From Tindallia californiensis (GTDB taxonomy: Bacteria; Bacillota; Clostridia; Peptostreptococcales; Tindalliaceae): a stretch of 64,000 nt of DNA. The notes under the pieces were generated by a model. That model did no database searches. It was not told where the DNA came from and saw only the letters and a list, made by a program, of their open reading frames with translations. The DNA lies in the NCBI RefSeq assembly GCF_900107405.1, contig NZ_FNPV01000008.1:1-64000 (forward strand), given 5' to 3'. Below, piece by piece: positions 17,768-27,569 of the stretch (positions are counted from its first letter, which is position 1; each line of letters begins with the position of its first letter). Both the position numbers and the translations under genes were made by a program.

Positions 17768-19285
17768 CTATACAATAATTAGTTTTCGGTGATACATTTT
17801 TTTGAACTCTTTCTGATAGGTCATCGCACTGGTAACTTCTAATTCTGGTTGATCTTCTGCTTTTACCATAATTTGCACATCTTCCTTTGTCACATAGCAG
17901 GCCAGATCTTCCACGCTTCCATATTCGCTGCGATCTAATTTCTCGGCTATTTTCAAAAACAGGCTCAGTTTTTCTACTTTCTCCATATCTTCTTCCTTCA
18001 CCAGCATATCAAACTGCTTCCAGTCTTCTTTCAGGTTGCTTTCCCGATGAGATCCTACCAGAAAAGCAACCATCACTCGTTCATAATTTCTCAGTCCATT
18101 CACCCGCACATTCAGCGCCAGATAGAAACCGTGCTTATGATGATTATAGTAGTCGATGCTCATTCCCAGATCATGAAACAGGGCCGCAACAGCCAACAAC
18201 TTCCGTTCTTTCTCTCCCATTTTATGCAGTTCCATAGTCTGATCAAAAAGAGCCAAGGCCAATTTTTTAACCCGATGACAATGTTTTTCGTTCATTCCAA
18301 AATTTTTAATAATATTATCGGCAGAATGAAATAAAACGTCCTCCAATACCGGTTTGGGGTATTGGATCTCTTTTAAGTATTGTTCGAAAAACACACCTTC
18401 CCGAACCCCATGACCACTGATCACCAATTTATCGGTTTTGAGTTTTTTCATAATGGCATGAACCGGAGCCAACCCTGCTGCAATAATATCCGCCCGATCT
18501 TTATTAATACCAGGCAGCTTTCTTATTTCCGGCACCGTTCCTGTCGTTACCTTCCCATAAGCATCTTCCACTTCTGCAAAGGTCATTTGATAGTTATGCA
18601 AACTTTCCAAAGGATATCCAATCTTATGTTTATCCATCTTGGCTAAAGTCCGAATCGTACCGCCTAGCCCCACCACCGGATAATGTTTCAGCGCTGTGAG
18701 CCATTCCAGCTTTTCCAGTTCTTTTTCAACGCAAGCTTCTACTTCCTGCACCTTTTCCTCTGAAATATTTTCCCGGCCAATATATTTTTCTGTTAAGGTA
18801 ACGGCTCCAAAATCCAAAGAAACAGATTCTTTCAACTGGCCCTTTTCAATCCAGCCAATCTCCGTGCTGGCACCTCCAATATCAATGGTAATGCCTCGCT
18901 CTACGGGTAAGGTATTAATAACACCCATATATCCATAATAAGCTTCTTCTTCTCCGGTAATGACCCGAAACTGAAAACCGGTTTCAGCTTCTACTTTTTC
19001 CAAAAACATTTTTTGATTTACCGCTGACCGAACAGCCGCCGTCGCAACAGGAATAACATAATCTGTCTGATGCACCTGAAGTAGTCTCCGAAATAATTTC
19101 AGGGTTTTCATGGTCCGTTTGATTGGAAGGGGTTTTAGAGTTCTTTCTTCCCCCATTCCTTCACTAAGCCGCACCATATCTTTTACCTGGTCTAACATCT
19201 TATAGGAGCCATCTTCATACACTTTCATCAACAGCATTCGGATAGAGTTAGAACCTAAGTCAATCACCGCAATTTTTTTATTCAT
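17768..19285 (-). CDS. ppx: Ppx/GppA phosphatase with HD domain
   Basis: A 505-residue exopolyphosphatase / pppGpp phosphatase family protein. The N-terminal actin-like ATPase half starts IAVIDLGSNSIRMLLMKV and has the glycine loops DIGGASTEIG and GLGGTIRTLA. The C-terminal half is an HD-type domain with FHDLGMSIDYYNHHKHG. It would remove terminal phosphates from polyphosphate and/or pppGpp. It is the third polyphosphate-related gene in a row on this strand, separated from ppk1 by a tctA relic. A second, divergent paralogue lies at 21960. Confidence 0.9.
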   Translation of the reverse strand: MNKKIAVIDLGSNSIRMLLMKVYEDGSYKMLDQVKDMVRLSEGMGEERTLKPLPIKRTMKTLKLFRRLLQVHQTDYVIPVATAAVRSAVNQKMFLEKVEAETGFQFRVITGEEEAYYGYMGVINTLPVERGITIDIGGASTEIGWIEKGQLKESVSLDFGAVTLTEKYIGRENISEEKVQEVEACVEKELEKLEWLTALKHYPVVGLGGTIRTLAKMDKHKIGYPLESLHNYQMTFAEVEDAYGKVTTGTVPEIRKLPGINKDRADIIAAGLAPVHAIMKKLKTDKLVISGHGVREGVFFEQYLKEIQYPKPVLEDVLFHSADNIIKNFGMNEKHCHRVKKLALALFDQTMELHKMGEKERKLLAVAALFHDLGMSIDYYNHHKHGFYLALNVRVNGLRNYERVMVAFLVGSHRESNLKEDWKQFDMLVKEEDMEKVEKLSLFLKIAEKLDRSEYGSVEDLACYVTKEDVQIMVKAEDQPELEVTSAMTYQKEFKKMYHRKLIIV

Positions 19286-19390
19286 GGTTTTATGTCCTTT
19301 CGGTCACTTTGATCATCTGTTTTTTATCTCATTTCTCGTTTGCTTACTATTTTACCACGAAAAAGCTTCTCGATACATGTCTTTATTGGT

Positions 19391-19721
19391 TTCGCCTTAA
19401 GACATTCTTTTCGAGAAGCTTTTTCCTTGCCTCTTTTGATGCATCAGGTATCCATCAATACGTAACAACTGCACCAGCTGTACCAGGCGTGTTTAATAAA
19501 ATATCTGAAATGGAACCACCTAACAAAGAGCCTTTATACAAACCAATTAGAAAAATCATTGCTCCTACGGATTCCACGCCAAAAGTCAACGGAAGTAGCA
19601 CCCTTATCCCAACGGATGTGCCAAGACTCGGTATAGCGCCCAATGCCAAACCTATGCACATAAACAACATCCCTTACCAAGCAAAGACCATAGATGCCGA
19701 CTGTACAACTATTTCCAACAT
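19391..19721 (-). pseudogene. Relic of a tricarboxylate transporter large subunit (TctA)
   Basis: A minus-strand frame beginning MLEIVVQSASMVFAW runs, after an in-frame TAA, into GMLFMCIGLALGAIPSLG, then RVLLPLTFG and LLGGSISDILLNTPG, the recognisable N-terminal part of TctA proteins. A second in-frame stop (TGA) comes after GAVVTY, and decayed homology may continue for about 18 codons. Only roughly 110 of the usual ~500 codons remain. No tctB or tctC is nearby. It interrupts the space between ppx and ppk1 and marks a past insertion or deletion. Confidence 0.8.
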
Positions 19722-19810
19722 AGTGACTCTCACTCTCATAGCACAGGGATCCACTTATTGAAAATTAATTATATCTATTCGTTTTCGTTTTTTCATTCTG
19801 TTTATCTATA

Positions 19811-21970
19811 CTACTTTGCAATGTCCTCACTGGAAGTAATTGGTTCGCCTATCTCTTTATTTTCTTCTTTTTTTCTGGCCTGTTTGTTCTTTTCTACTGC
19901 GCGGCCACAAAAGTATTCCTGAGCATTGAGTTTTATTTTTCCCCGACGGTCAACTCTTTTATAAAGCCCATCAGCGCCGAGTATTCTCGTTTTTTGCGTG
20001 TCTGAAAAAATAATTTCTAAGATTTTTTCAAGGTTATTTTTCAGTGATTTATTTTCTATTTCAAACATTAACTCTACCCGCCGATCCAGATTCCGGGTCA
20101 TCCAGTCAGCACTGGACAGATAAATATTTTTTTCGCCGTCATTGTAAAACCGATAAATTCTTGGATGTTCTAAAAACCTTCCCACAATGCTTCGCACTTC
20201 AATATTTTCACTGACCCCTTCTACTCCGGGCCGCAAACAACAAATTCCTCTTACCAGAAGCTTTACTTTAACACCAGCCTGAGAAGCATCGTAAAGCTCT
20301 GTAATAATATGAGGATCCACAAGAGAGTTCATCTGGGCAATAATTGCTGCTTTTTTACCTTGACGGGCATGTTCTGCTTCCCGCCGAATATATCGAGCAA
20401 AGGTTTGTCGCAGGTTTAAGGGTGCTACCGTCAATTTATACAAATCCGGTGGTTGCGAATACCCTGTTAACATGTTAAAAAAAGCTGAAGCTTCTGCTCC
20501 GTAATATTCATTACAAGTTAACAGTCCCATATCCGTATAAAGTTTTGCTGTATTGTCATTATAATTGCCCGTCCCAAGATGTAAGTACCTTTTAATCCGA
20601 TCTTCTTCTTTACGAACGACCAAAATAATTTTCGAATGAGTTTTTAATCCAACCAACCCATAAATGACGTGACATCCAGCCTGTTCTAGTTTCTTTGCCC
20701 AAAGGATGTTGTTTTCTTCATCAAAGCGTGCCATTACTTCTACCAGTACCGTCACTTGCTTTCCGGCTTCAGCGGCTTCAGCCAAGGCTTGAATAATCGG
20801 CGAATCTCCACTGACCCGGTACAGGGTCTGTTTAATGGCTAATACCTTTGGATCGGCGGCGGCTTCTTGCACAAACCGCACTACCGGCTGAAAACTATCA
20901 TAAGGATGATGGAGGAAACGATCCCCTTTGGCAATAATGTCAAAAATACTTTCTTCTCCTGTAAATTCAATGGGCATAACAGGCTCTGTCGGTTCAAACA
21001 ATAAATGATCAAAGCCTTTTATTTTATTTATTTTCATTAGAAAGCTAAGGTCTAAGGGGCCTTTAATAAGGTATATTTCACCTTTATGTATTTCCAGCGC
21101 TGATTGCAAGAAGTCCCGAAGTGCCTCCTCCATCCCGGCATCTATTTCCAATCGAATTGCCGCACCCCATCGTCTTCGTTTAATGGATTTTTCGATTTCC
21201 ATTAATAAGTCTTTCGCTTCTTCCTCTTCGATAGTCAGATCCGCATTACGGGTAATCCTATAAGGTGCCGCCGACAGTACCTGATGTCCGGAAAAAAGAC
21301 GGTTTGCAAAAAGCATGATGATTTCTTCCAGCATTATAAAGCTTCTTCCTGATTCTCCTGGCGGAAGTTCGATGACCCGTGGCAGGACTGACGGTACCTG
21401 AACGGTGGCAAAAGTAGGTGTTGTGGCTTCTTCTCCCTGCACCAACATCGCAATGTTTAAGCTTCGGTTCAAAATGAGAGGAAATGGTCGACTGGAATCT
21501 ACGGCCATTGGTGTCAAAACCGGATAGAGCATTTTTTTAAAATAATCTTCCAGAAATCCATGTTGTTCGGCTGAAATTTGGTCACGTCGCAACAAATAAA
21601 AACCTTCCTTTTGCAAGAGCGGCTTCAGGCTTTTATTAAAGGTGTTGTACTGATCTTTCACCATCCGATGAACCCGTTGGGAAATATGCTTCAACTGTCG
21701 TTTAGGTGTTAATCCGGCAGGGTCTGGTTTTTGGTACCCAGCATTCACCTGGTCTTTCAAGGAGGCTACCCGTACCATGAAAAATTCATCCAAATTCGAT
21801 GTCACAATAGCTAAAAACTTCAATCTTTCAAAGAGGGGGTTGTTTTTATCCCTGCTTTCTTCCATTACCCGATGATTAAACTCCAGCCAGCTAAGCTCAC
21901 GACTAATAAAATGATGGCTATCATATTGATCAGAGGGCTTTGTATTCTCTTTGGACGGTCTAAGTTCCAT
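19811..21970 (-). CDS. ppk1: Polyphosphate kinase 1
   Basis: A 719-residue PPK1, which reversibly transfers the gamma-phosphate of ATP to polyphosphate. It has the N-terminal domain SRELSWLEFNHRVMEE, the conserved KTHSKIILVVR segment with the autophosphorylated His, and LHLGTGNYND. Length is normal, with a short Lys/Glu-rich tail. Its start overlaps the end of the upstream ppx-like gene by 11 bases, so the two are co-translated. Confidence 0.96.
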   Translation of the reverse strand: MELRPSKENTKPSDQYDSHHFISRELSWLEFNHRVMEESRDKNNPLFERLKFLAIVTSNLDEFFMVRVASLKDQVNAGYQKPDPAGLTPKRQLKHISQRVHRMVKDQYNTFNKSLKPLLQKEGFYLLRRDQISAEQHGFLEDYFKKMLYPVLTPMAVDSSRPFPLILNRSLNIAMLVQGEEATTPTFATVQVPSVLPRVIELPPGESGRSFIMLEEIIMLFANRLFSGHQVLSAAPYRITRNADLTIEEEEAKDLLMEIEKSIKRRRWGAAIRLEIDAGMEEALRDFLQSALEIHKGEIYLIKGPLDLSFLMKINKIKGFDHLLFEPTEPVMPIEFTGEESIFDIIAKGDRFLHHPYDSFQPVVRFVQEAAADPKVLAIKQTLYRVSGDSPIIQALAEAAEAGKQVTVLVEVMARFDEENNILWAKKLEQAGCHVIYGLVGLKTHSKIILVVRKEEDRIKRYLHLGTGNYNDNTAKLYTDMGLLTCNEYYGAEASAFFNMLTGYSQPPDLYKLTVAPLNLRQTFARYIRREAEHARQGKKAAIIAQMNSLVDPHIITELYDASQAGVKVKLLVRGICCLRPGVEGVSENIEVRSIVGRFLEHPRIYRFYNDGEKNIYLSSADWMTRNLDRRVELMFEIENKSLKNNLEKILEIIFSDTQKTRILGADGLYKRVDRRGKIKLNAQEYFCGRAVEKNKQARKKEENKEIGEPITSSEDIAK

Positions 21971-23528
21971 TCGTTAGCCTCCTTTTCACTTTAAGTGTAG
22001 GTTTTATACCAAAAACTTCTTGAAAAAATTCAGATTTTATTTCAAATGTCCATTCTTCCAATAAGGTGTCCACATCAGCAATCCCTAAAATAACCATTTC
22101 TTTGTTTTGCTGCCTTACCTTTACATCGTAAATTTTTTGGCGATGACTCCGATCCATGGCGTCTGCCAACCGAAGGATGGCTGTCAGTTTAGCCGTAGTT
22201 ACCCGGTCTTTTCCTTTTAGACGAAGATAAGAATCATGGTCTTTGCGAGGTGTCCGACTGCTGTGGTATTTTGAAACATTAGCAACCATTTCTAACTCTT
22301 CTTCAGAGAGGCTCAGAATAGGCGATGCTTTAATAAGGGTATAGGAATGCTCATAATGTTGGTTCAGGTTAACAAATTTCCCGATATCATGTAGTTTACA
22401 GGCCAACTTAAGAAGGAATTTTTCCCGTTCTTTCATCCCATGGGTTTTTTTAAGTGCGTCAAAGAACAGGACCGCTTTTTCTTCCACATCCAAGGCATGT
22501 TTCTCATCACCATGATACTTTTTTAATAAATTCATTGCCTGTTGCTGAATATCCTTATTAAACTCTTTCAGCCTCTCTGTATAAAAACGCTGATCGATAA
22601 AGTCAGAAACGATTCCGTCACTCAGTGATACCAATGGGGTATAGTATTGTGTCGCTTCCGTCATCTGAAAGAACTTTTTCATGATCATCAGCGAGGGCAA
22701 AAGAATAGAGGCCAGGTCCATAGATATTTGATAGGTATCCGCCATAAATTCAGCCGGCTTTTCCTGCACTTCCTTAAACAGCTTTTCAAGTGCTTCTATT
22801 GAAATCGTATTTTTGTTTTCCAGAGAATCTGGATCATTACAGAGACGGTTGATTGCTTTCATCTCGCTTCCCAATACTACTAAATGGCGGATTGGATAGT
22901 CTTGGTGAATATGCTGGATAGCATCTAAGTGACTTTCGATATATTCCTCCAATAGCCGTGGAAAATCAAGGCTTCGTTTTTCCAGATCTGATAACACTTC
23001 CCTCAGCCTTAAATGCCCTAATTTGATGTTATGGGTTAGTTGCATGGAACCCCTATCATAGATGGTCATTTCGATGCTCCCTGATCCCACTTCCACTACT
23101 AGGACCCCTTCTTCACGAATGGCTTGATGATCTGGCAGGTTTTCCCGGATTGCTTTATAGGTTAAATATCGTTCCTGGGCATTATTAATGACTTCCACTT
23201 TCAGCCCGGTTTTCAATCGTATCTGATCAATCAGATACTCTCTGTTTTCTGCTTCTCGAATAGCACTGGTGGCTAAGGCACGATAATGACGAGAGCCATA
23301 TTCCTGCATTAATTGCTGAAACCCTGTTAGGATTTCACAGATATGCTCTACGGTTTCGTAACTTACTTTGCCTGTTGAAAACGTATCTTTTCCTAAAGCT
23401 GCCGGGTGAGTAACCCGATCTAAGAGTCTGGTATTTCCTTCTTCATCCACTTCAACAATTCTCATTTTAAGAGAGTAGGAGCCAATGTCAATGGCACTCA
23501 TCACCGTGGGTTTTCGTTTTCGATTCAT
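21960..23528 (-). CDS. Second Ppx/GppA family protein with HD domain
   Basis: A 522-residue Ppx/GppA paralogue. The N-terminus reads MSAIDIGSYSLKMRIVEVDEEG; the glycine loop is VVEVGSGSIEMTIYD, so the usual D(I/L)GGGS pattern is altered (Glu-Val-Gly-Ser-Gly). The C-terminal HD-type domain has LACKLHDIGKFVNLNQHYEHS. It overlaps ppk1 and forms an operon with it. The altered loop leaves open whether it is an active exopolyphosphatase or a regulator of PPK. Confidence 0.87.
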   Translation of the reverse strand: MNRKRKPTVMSAIDIGSYSLKMRIVEVDEEGNTRLLDRVTHPAALGKDTFSTGKVSYETVEHICEILTGFQQLMQEYGSRHYRALATSAIREAENREYLIDQIRLKTGLKVEVINNAQERYLTYKAIRENLPDHQAIREEGVLVVEVGSGSIEMTIYDRGSMQLTHNIKLGHLRLREVLSDLEKRSLDFPRLLEEYIESHLDAIQHIHQDYPIRHLVVLGSEMKAINRLCNDPDSLENKNTISIEALEKLFKEVQEKPAEFMADTYQISMDLASILLPSLMIMKKFFQMTEATQYYTPLVSLSDGIVSDFIDQRFYTERLKEFNKDIQQQAMNLLKKYHGDEKHALDVEEKAVLFFDALKKTHGMKEREKFLLKLACKLHDIGKFVNLNQHYEHSYTLIKASPILSLSEEELEMVANVSKYHSSRTPRKDHDSYLRLKGKDRVTTAKLTAILRLADAMDRSHRQKIYDVKVRQQNKEMVILGIADVDTLLEEWTFEIKSEFFQEVFGIKPTLKVKRRLTNGT

Positions 23529-23697
23529 GGGTGCTGCTCCTTTCGTTTTTATTCTTAGTTGCTTTTATCATTAATCGTTTGATATCTCTATCACTATCAA
23601 TGGCGGTTTAAGGCTGTTTTTGTATATTTTTTATTAATACCCTTTTTTTCTTTGCTTCTATAAAAATATTTCATTTATTTTCTATATATTTTGATAC

Positions 23698-23732
23698 AAA
23701 AGAACCAGGTATCGAAATAGATTACCTGGTTC
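23698..23732 (-). terminator. Intrinsic terminator of the 24-33 kb operon
   Basis: A perfect 10-base stem (23702-23711 with 23723-23732) and 11-base loop are followed by TTTTG on the minus strand, 28 bases after the last gene of the ABC/Sao operon. Confidence 0.85.
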
Positions 23733-23759
23733 CTATAAAAGGGGAGGGAATTAGCAATA

Positions 23760-24536
23760 TTATGCAGGCTTCACTTTATTATATTCTTCTCCCAGCATTC
23801 TGATAAGAAGGCTGAGTAGTTTTCCATACGAAGCATCTCCCCGATCTCTCGGTCTTGGCAACTCAATCGGAATAACTTCTTTAACAGTACCCGGTGAGCC
23901 GCTCATCACAATCACCCGATCGGAAAGATAAATGGCTTCATCTACACTGTGGGTTACAAACAGGATCGTTTTTTTATCCTTCTCCCATATATCCAACAAT
24001 TCCTTTTGCAGAATCATTCTTGTGTGTGCATCTAAAGCTCCAAAGGGTTCATCCATTAACAATAATGAGGGTTTCTTTACTAATGACCTTACCATCGCAA
24101 CCCGTTGTTGCATACCACCTGACAATTCATAAGGATAGGCTTGAGAAAAATTTTCCAGCCCAACAATTTTTAAGTATTTCAGTCCTTCTTCGTAGCGCAT
24201 TTTTTTATTTATACCTTCAAACTCAAGCCCTAGAACAACATTGTCCAGCACTGTTCTCCAAGGCAATAGTGAATAATCTTGAAAAACCATCCCTATTTCC
24301 GGATGTTGCTTTTTGATGATTTTGTCTTTATAGGTCAACGAACCTTCGTTGCCATTTTCAAGACCAGCTACCATTCTGAGAAAAGTAGATTTACCACAGC
24401 CTGATGGACCAAGAATGGAGACAAACTCGTTTTCCGATATGGATAAAGAAAAGTCTTCAATAGCCGTTACCGAAAATCCTTTTTCACTCATATATTTTTT
24501 CCGTATTTTATCTGCTTTCAGTACAGATGCTTCCAT
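23760..24536 (-). CDS. ABC importer ATPase (nitrate/sulfonate/taurine type)
   Basis: A 258-residue ATPase of the NrtD/SsuB/TauB group: Walker A LGPSGCGKST, signature LSGGMQQRV, Walker B LLLMDEPFGALD and switch VTHSVDEA. It is the last gene of a long minus-strand operon, 33 bases after its permease (24569) and with the lipoprotein at 25469 as the probable ligand binder. These three genes form a complete importer downstream of the Sao-type genes. Substrate unknown. Confidence 0.92.
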   Translation of the reverse strand: MEASVLKADKIRKKYMSEKGFSVTAIEDFSLSISENEFVSILGPSGCGKSTFLRMVAGLENGNEGSLTYKDKIIKKQHPEIGMVFQDYSLLPWRTVLDNVVLGLEFEGINKKMRYEEGLKYLKIVGLENFSQAYPYELSGGMQQRVAMVRSLVKKPSLLLMDEPFGALDAHTRMILQKELLDIWEKDKKTILFVTHSVDEAIYLSDRVIVMSGSPGTVKEVIPIELPRPRDRGDASYGKLLSLLIRMLGEEYNKVKPA

Positions 24537-24568
24537 TTTTTCTGCTCCTCTCCAAGCTTTCCATCACG

Positions 24569-25399
24569 TTACGAACCTGATCGGTATAGCCACCGAAATT
24601 TATACCGTTCAATACTTCGAAACAAATAGTCTAGTAAGGCGCCAACCATACCAATCGCAATCATCCCAGCTATCACAATATCCGTCCTTGCCAGGGAATA
24701 GGCATGAGAAATCATGTACCCTACGCCTGCCACACTACCCGGAAGCATTTCAGCTGCCACAAGGCACATCCAGGCAACTCCCATCGCCGTCCTCATTCCA
24801 TTGATAATTGACGGAGCAGCTGCAGGGATGATCACCTTCAAGATCAAGTCTTTTTCTTTTGCCCCTAAGGTTTTAGCTGATTCTACCAAGGTTTTGGGAA
24901 CGCTTTGAACACCATAAACCGTGCTGGTTAGCATGGGAAAAAAAGCTCCTAAAAAAATAATAAACACCATAGAAATCTGTATTTTTCTGAAATGCAGGTA
25001 TAAAAACCCAGACTGTACCGGCATATAATTTGCTAAGCTAGTAATTCCAAACCAGGCTAATACCAATGGAACCCAAGCCAATGGGGGTATCGGTCGAAAA
25101 ATACCAAAAAAATTACTAAACAAATCATGGCATCGAGGTTTATACCCCATAAGAATGCCTACCGGTACGGCAATAAAAGCCGCTAGAAAGTATCCAATCA
25201 GCACTCTGGAAAGACTTGTAAATACATTATTTGCCAAAGACCCCAGGCTAATCAGTGGTTCTGTAGGATTTAGCAGGATTCCACCGACCCTTTCTACCGG
25301 AGGCAAAACAACCATATTATCCATGCGAACCGCTAATAACTGCCATCCCACTAAAAATAACACTGGTAGAATTAATGGCCTTACTGTTCTTAATTTCAT
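24569..25399 (-). CDS. ABC importer permease (SsuC/NrtB type)
   Basis: A 276-residue permease with six helices and the EAA loop (ESAKTLGAKEKDLILKVIIPAAAPSIINGMR), then GVAWMCLVAAEMLPGSVAGVGYMI. It works with the ATPase at 23760 and lipoprotein at 25469. The residue before AE in the conserved GWM/AWM..AE stretch is Ala here, useful for comparison with the permease at 26724, where that position is a TGA codon. Confidence 0.92.
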   Translation of the reverse strand: MKLRTVRPLILPVLFLVGWQLLAVRMDNMVVLPPVERVGGILLNPTEPLISLGSLANNVFTSLSRVLIGYFLAAFIAVPVGILMGYKPRCHDLFSNFFGIFRPIPPLAWVPLVLAWFGITSLANYMPVQSGFLYLHFRKIQISMVFIIFLGAFFPMLTSTVYGVQSVPKTLVESAKTLGAKEKDLILKVIIPAAAPSIINGMRTAMGVAWMCLVAAEMLPGSVAGVGYMISHAYSLARTDIVIAGMIAIGMVGALLDYLFRSIERYKFRWLYRSGS

Positions 25400-25468
25400 A
25401 TTTATCTCCTTGGTAAGAGAAGAAGATTTCTCTTCTTCTCTTGATTTCTTTTCTTCCCTTTTATCCCT

Positions 25469-26635
25469 CTACTGAGTATATCGAAAGTCAAATATTTCTC
25501 CTTCCACTTCTTCGAACTCCATTCCTGCCAGGCCACCTTCAAAATGATCGCTGTCATCCAAGAAGTGGTAGAGAATTTCGGTTCCTCGCATCCAACCTTC
25601 TGTTGGAACTGTCGTATAACGAACCGTTGACATCTTTGCAGCTTCTTCCGGAATGCCTATCCATTCCGCTACAACAATAGCCGCTTCATCTCTATTTTCA
25701 TTACTAAATTCTGCCGTATGCTCCATTAATTCTACAAAAACGGCCATCGCTTCCGGATAGGCTTCAATCGCACTTTCACTGGCCACCAGACAGCAACAAG
25801 GAAAATCTACCCAATGGCCGATAGGGGCATAATCTTTTGTATCAGCTGTTTTAATGCCTACCTCTTCGTACTCTGCTACCATTGGGAATGGTGACGGTCC
25901 AACCCACCCATCTACCTGACCACTTGTTAGTGCCGGCATGTAATTGGAAGTAGCTCTTAGGTTTACTAAAAGCACATCCGCATCACGATCATCCGGATCT
26001 TCTGTATAGTGGATACCATTTTTTTCAAGAGCACTTTTGGTGATGATGGTTACTGAGCTGGTAGGCGACAAGTACCCTAGTGTAACAGGCTCATCCGCCT
26101 CTTTCACATATTGCTCAAATTCATCCCAACTTCCAATACCCATATCTTTTCGAAATACCATCGAGTTTCCTTCGGTATGAATCGGCCCTAACGCTTTAAT
26201 CGGCACATCCCGGTCTCGATTCGACATAACAACTGTAATCGAGAAAAAGGATATATCCAACTGATTCTGAGCAAACAAAGTGGCCGCTTCAGAACCACTA
26301 TTGGTCACAATCATTTCAAGATTAGCCACTGGTTCTCCTTCTGCTGATATTAACCGATACCGTTCTTTGTCAATAACAGTTTCCAGGTAAGCGCCTCTTT
26401 CCTTAAATTCCTCAGCTTTATGTGCTGCCACCATAATAGGTAGGCTATGATCATTATAAATGTATCCTACATTTAGGGTTGGCAGGTCTTTTTCTTCCCC
26501 ATCGCTTTCTTCCACTTGCTCTGTTTCATTTGCCACCACTTCCGCTGTTTCTTCGCCTTCATTGCCTCCACAAGCTGTTAAAACTAGTGCTATTAATAGC
26601 ATTATTGCCAATATGCCTTTCCATTTTATGCTCAT
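25469..26635 (-). CDS. NMT1-type substrate-binding lipoprotein
   Basis: A 388-residue lipoprotein: signal with lipobox LVLTAC-GG, a Glu-rich linker, and an NMT1/SsuA-like bilobal binding fold starting LPTLNVGYIYNDHSLPIMVAAHKAEEF. Three adjacent cysteines (FPCCCLVAS, residues 280-282) lie in the second lobe, a thiol cluster unusual for an exported binding protein, although some relatives carry Cys there. It heads a three-gene importer and follows the Sao-type permease by 88 bases. Confidence 0.88.
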   Translation of the reverse strand: MSIKWKGILAIMLLIALVLTACGGNEGEETAEVVANETEQVEESDGEEKDLPTLNVGYIYNDHSLPIMVAAHKAEEFKERGAYLETVIDKERYRLISAEGEPVANLEMIVTNSGSEAATLFAQNQLDISFFSITVVMSNRDRDVPIKALGPIHTEGNSMVFRKDMGIGSWDEFEQYVKEADEPVTLGYLSPTSSVTIITKSALEKNGIHYTEDPDDRDADVLLVNLRATSNYMPALTSGQVDGWVGPSPFPMVAEYEEVGIKTADTKDYAPIGHWVDFPCCCLVASESAIEAYPEAMAVFVELMEHTAEFSNENRDEAAIVVAEWIGIPEEAAKMSTVRYTTVPTEGWMRGTEILYHFLDDSDHFEGGLAGMEFEEVEGEIFDFRYTQ

Positions 26636-26723
26636 TTGTTACATCTCCTATCTAGGTTATGATCCTTTTTTTCTCTCCATCAGGTCTTCAAGAACCATTC
26701 TCCGCCTTATGCAGCTCTGATTT

Positions 26724-27569
26724 TTAGACATATTTCCACTTCACTAACGCACGCTGAAGTAGCATGATAAGGCGGTCAATGATATAACCAACAAGACCAG
26801 CCATAATCATCAGAGCAATTAAGCGATCTGTCTGCATCCTTGTCTGTGCCTGAACCATAGAGTAGCCGAACCCGGCACTCGTCGCAATGAACTCCGCTCA
26901 TATAACAGACATCCATCCGGCACTAATCGCTAACCGCATGCCATTTAGAATGTCTGGCATTGAACTGGGAACAATTACAGATGTAAAGATGCTCAGTTTG
27001 CCGGCGCCCATACTTTTTGCCGCATTATAGTAATCCGGTGATATGTTCTGTACTCCGTTTATCGTATTTAATACCAGTGGAAAGATCCCTGCCATTGCAA
27101 TTAAGAAAATAGTTGGTCCGTCACCCAGACCTAGCCAGACAATTGCCAATGGAATCCATGCCATAATAGGTACTTGTCTCATAGAACTAATGAGTGGATC
27201 GAATATTTTCAAAATGGTTCCAGAGTATCCCATCAGGAAACCTAAAGGTAATCCAATCAGAGTGGCATAAAAAAAGCCTAACAGCACACGACGAAGTGTT
27301 ATAGCCATATTGAGCAAGACCGACTGATCGGTGATAGCATCGCCTAGAGCAATCATAGTCACCATGGGTGATGGCAACAACAAGTTGCTTTGATAATACA
27401 TGGAAGCTGCTTGCCAGATCACAAATAAAAAAGCTACGCTGCCTAACCAGTGGAGTTTTGTTCCATTTACTTTGACACCAGCTTTATCAAACCGACCTAT
27501 AATCGATGGAAACATGTCCTGTTTTACTTTTCCATCGGGTTCATTAGCTTCATCCCTAAATTCATCCAT
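26724..27569 (-). CDS. saoP: ABC permease, SaoP-like, with in-frame TGA at codon 224
   Basis: A permease of the SsuC/NrtB type. The frame starts MDEFRDEANEP and reads through six-helix permease sequence with an EAA loop. At codon 224 (26900-26898) a TGA interrupts the conserved GWMSVI-x-AEF motif. The same frame continues for 57 more residues (AEFIATSAGFGYSMVQ... VKWKYV) to a TAA at 26724, completing a normal 281-residue protein. No other lesion is visible. Either this is a recent nonsense mutation (Gly GGA to TGA is one step) or the TGA is read as selenocysteine; this genome does encode Sec. A hairpin 21-41 bases after the TGA resembles a bacterial SECIS (see findings). The gene overlaps saoB by 46 bases. 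The Sao name comes from context. Confidence 0.7.

Noticed and set aside
19391-19721. Selenocysteine reading of the TGA in the tctA relic
   Set aside because: The same frame also has a TAA stop and lacks most of the gene, so decay is the simple explanation.
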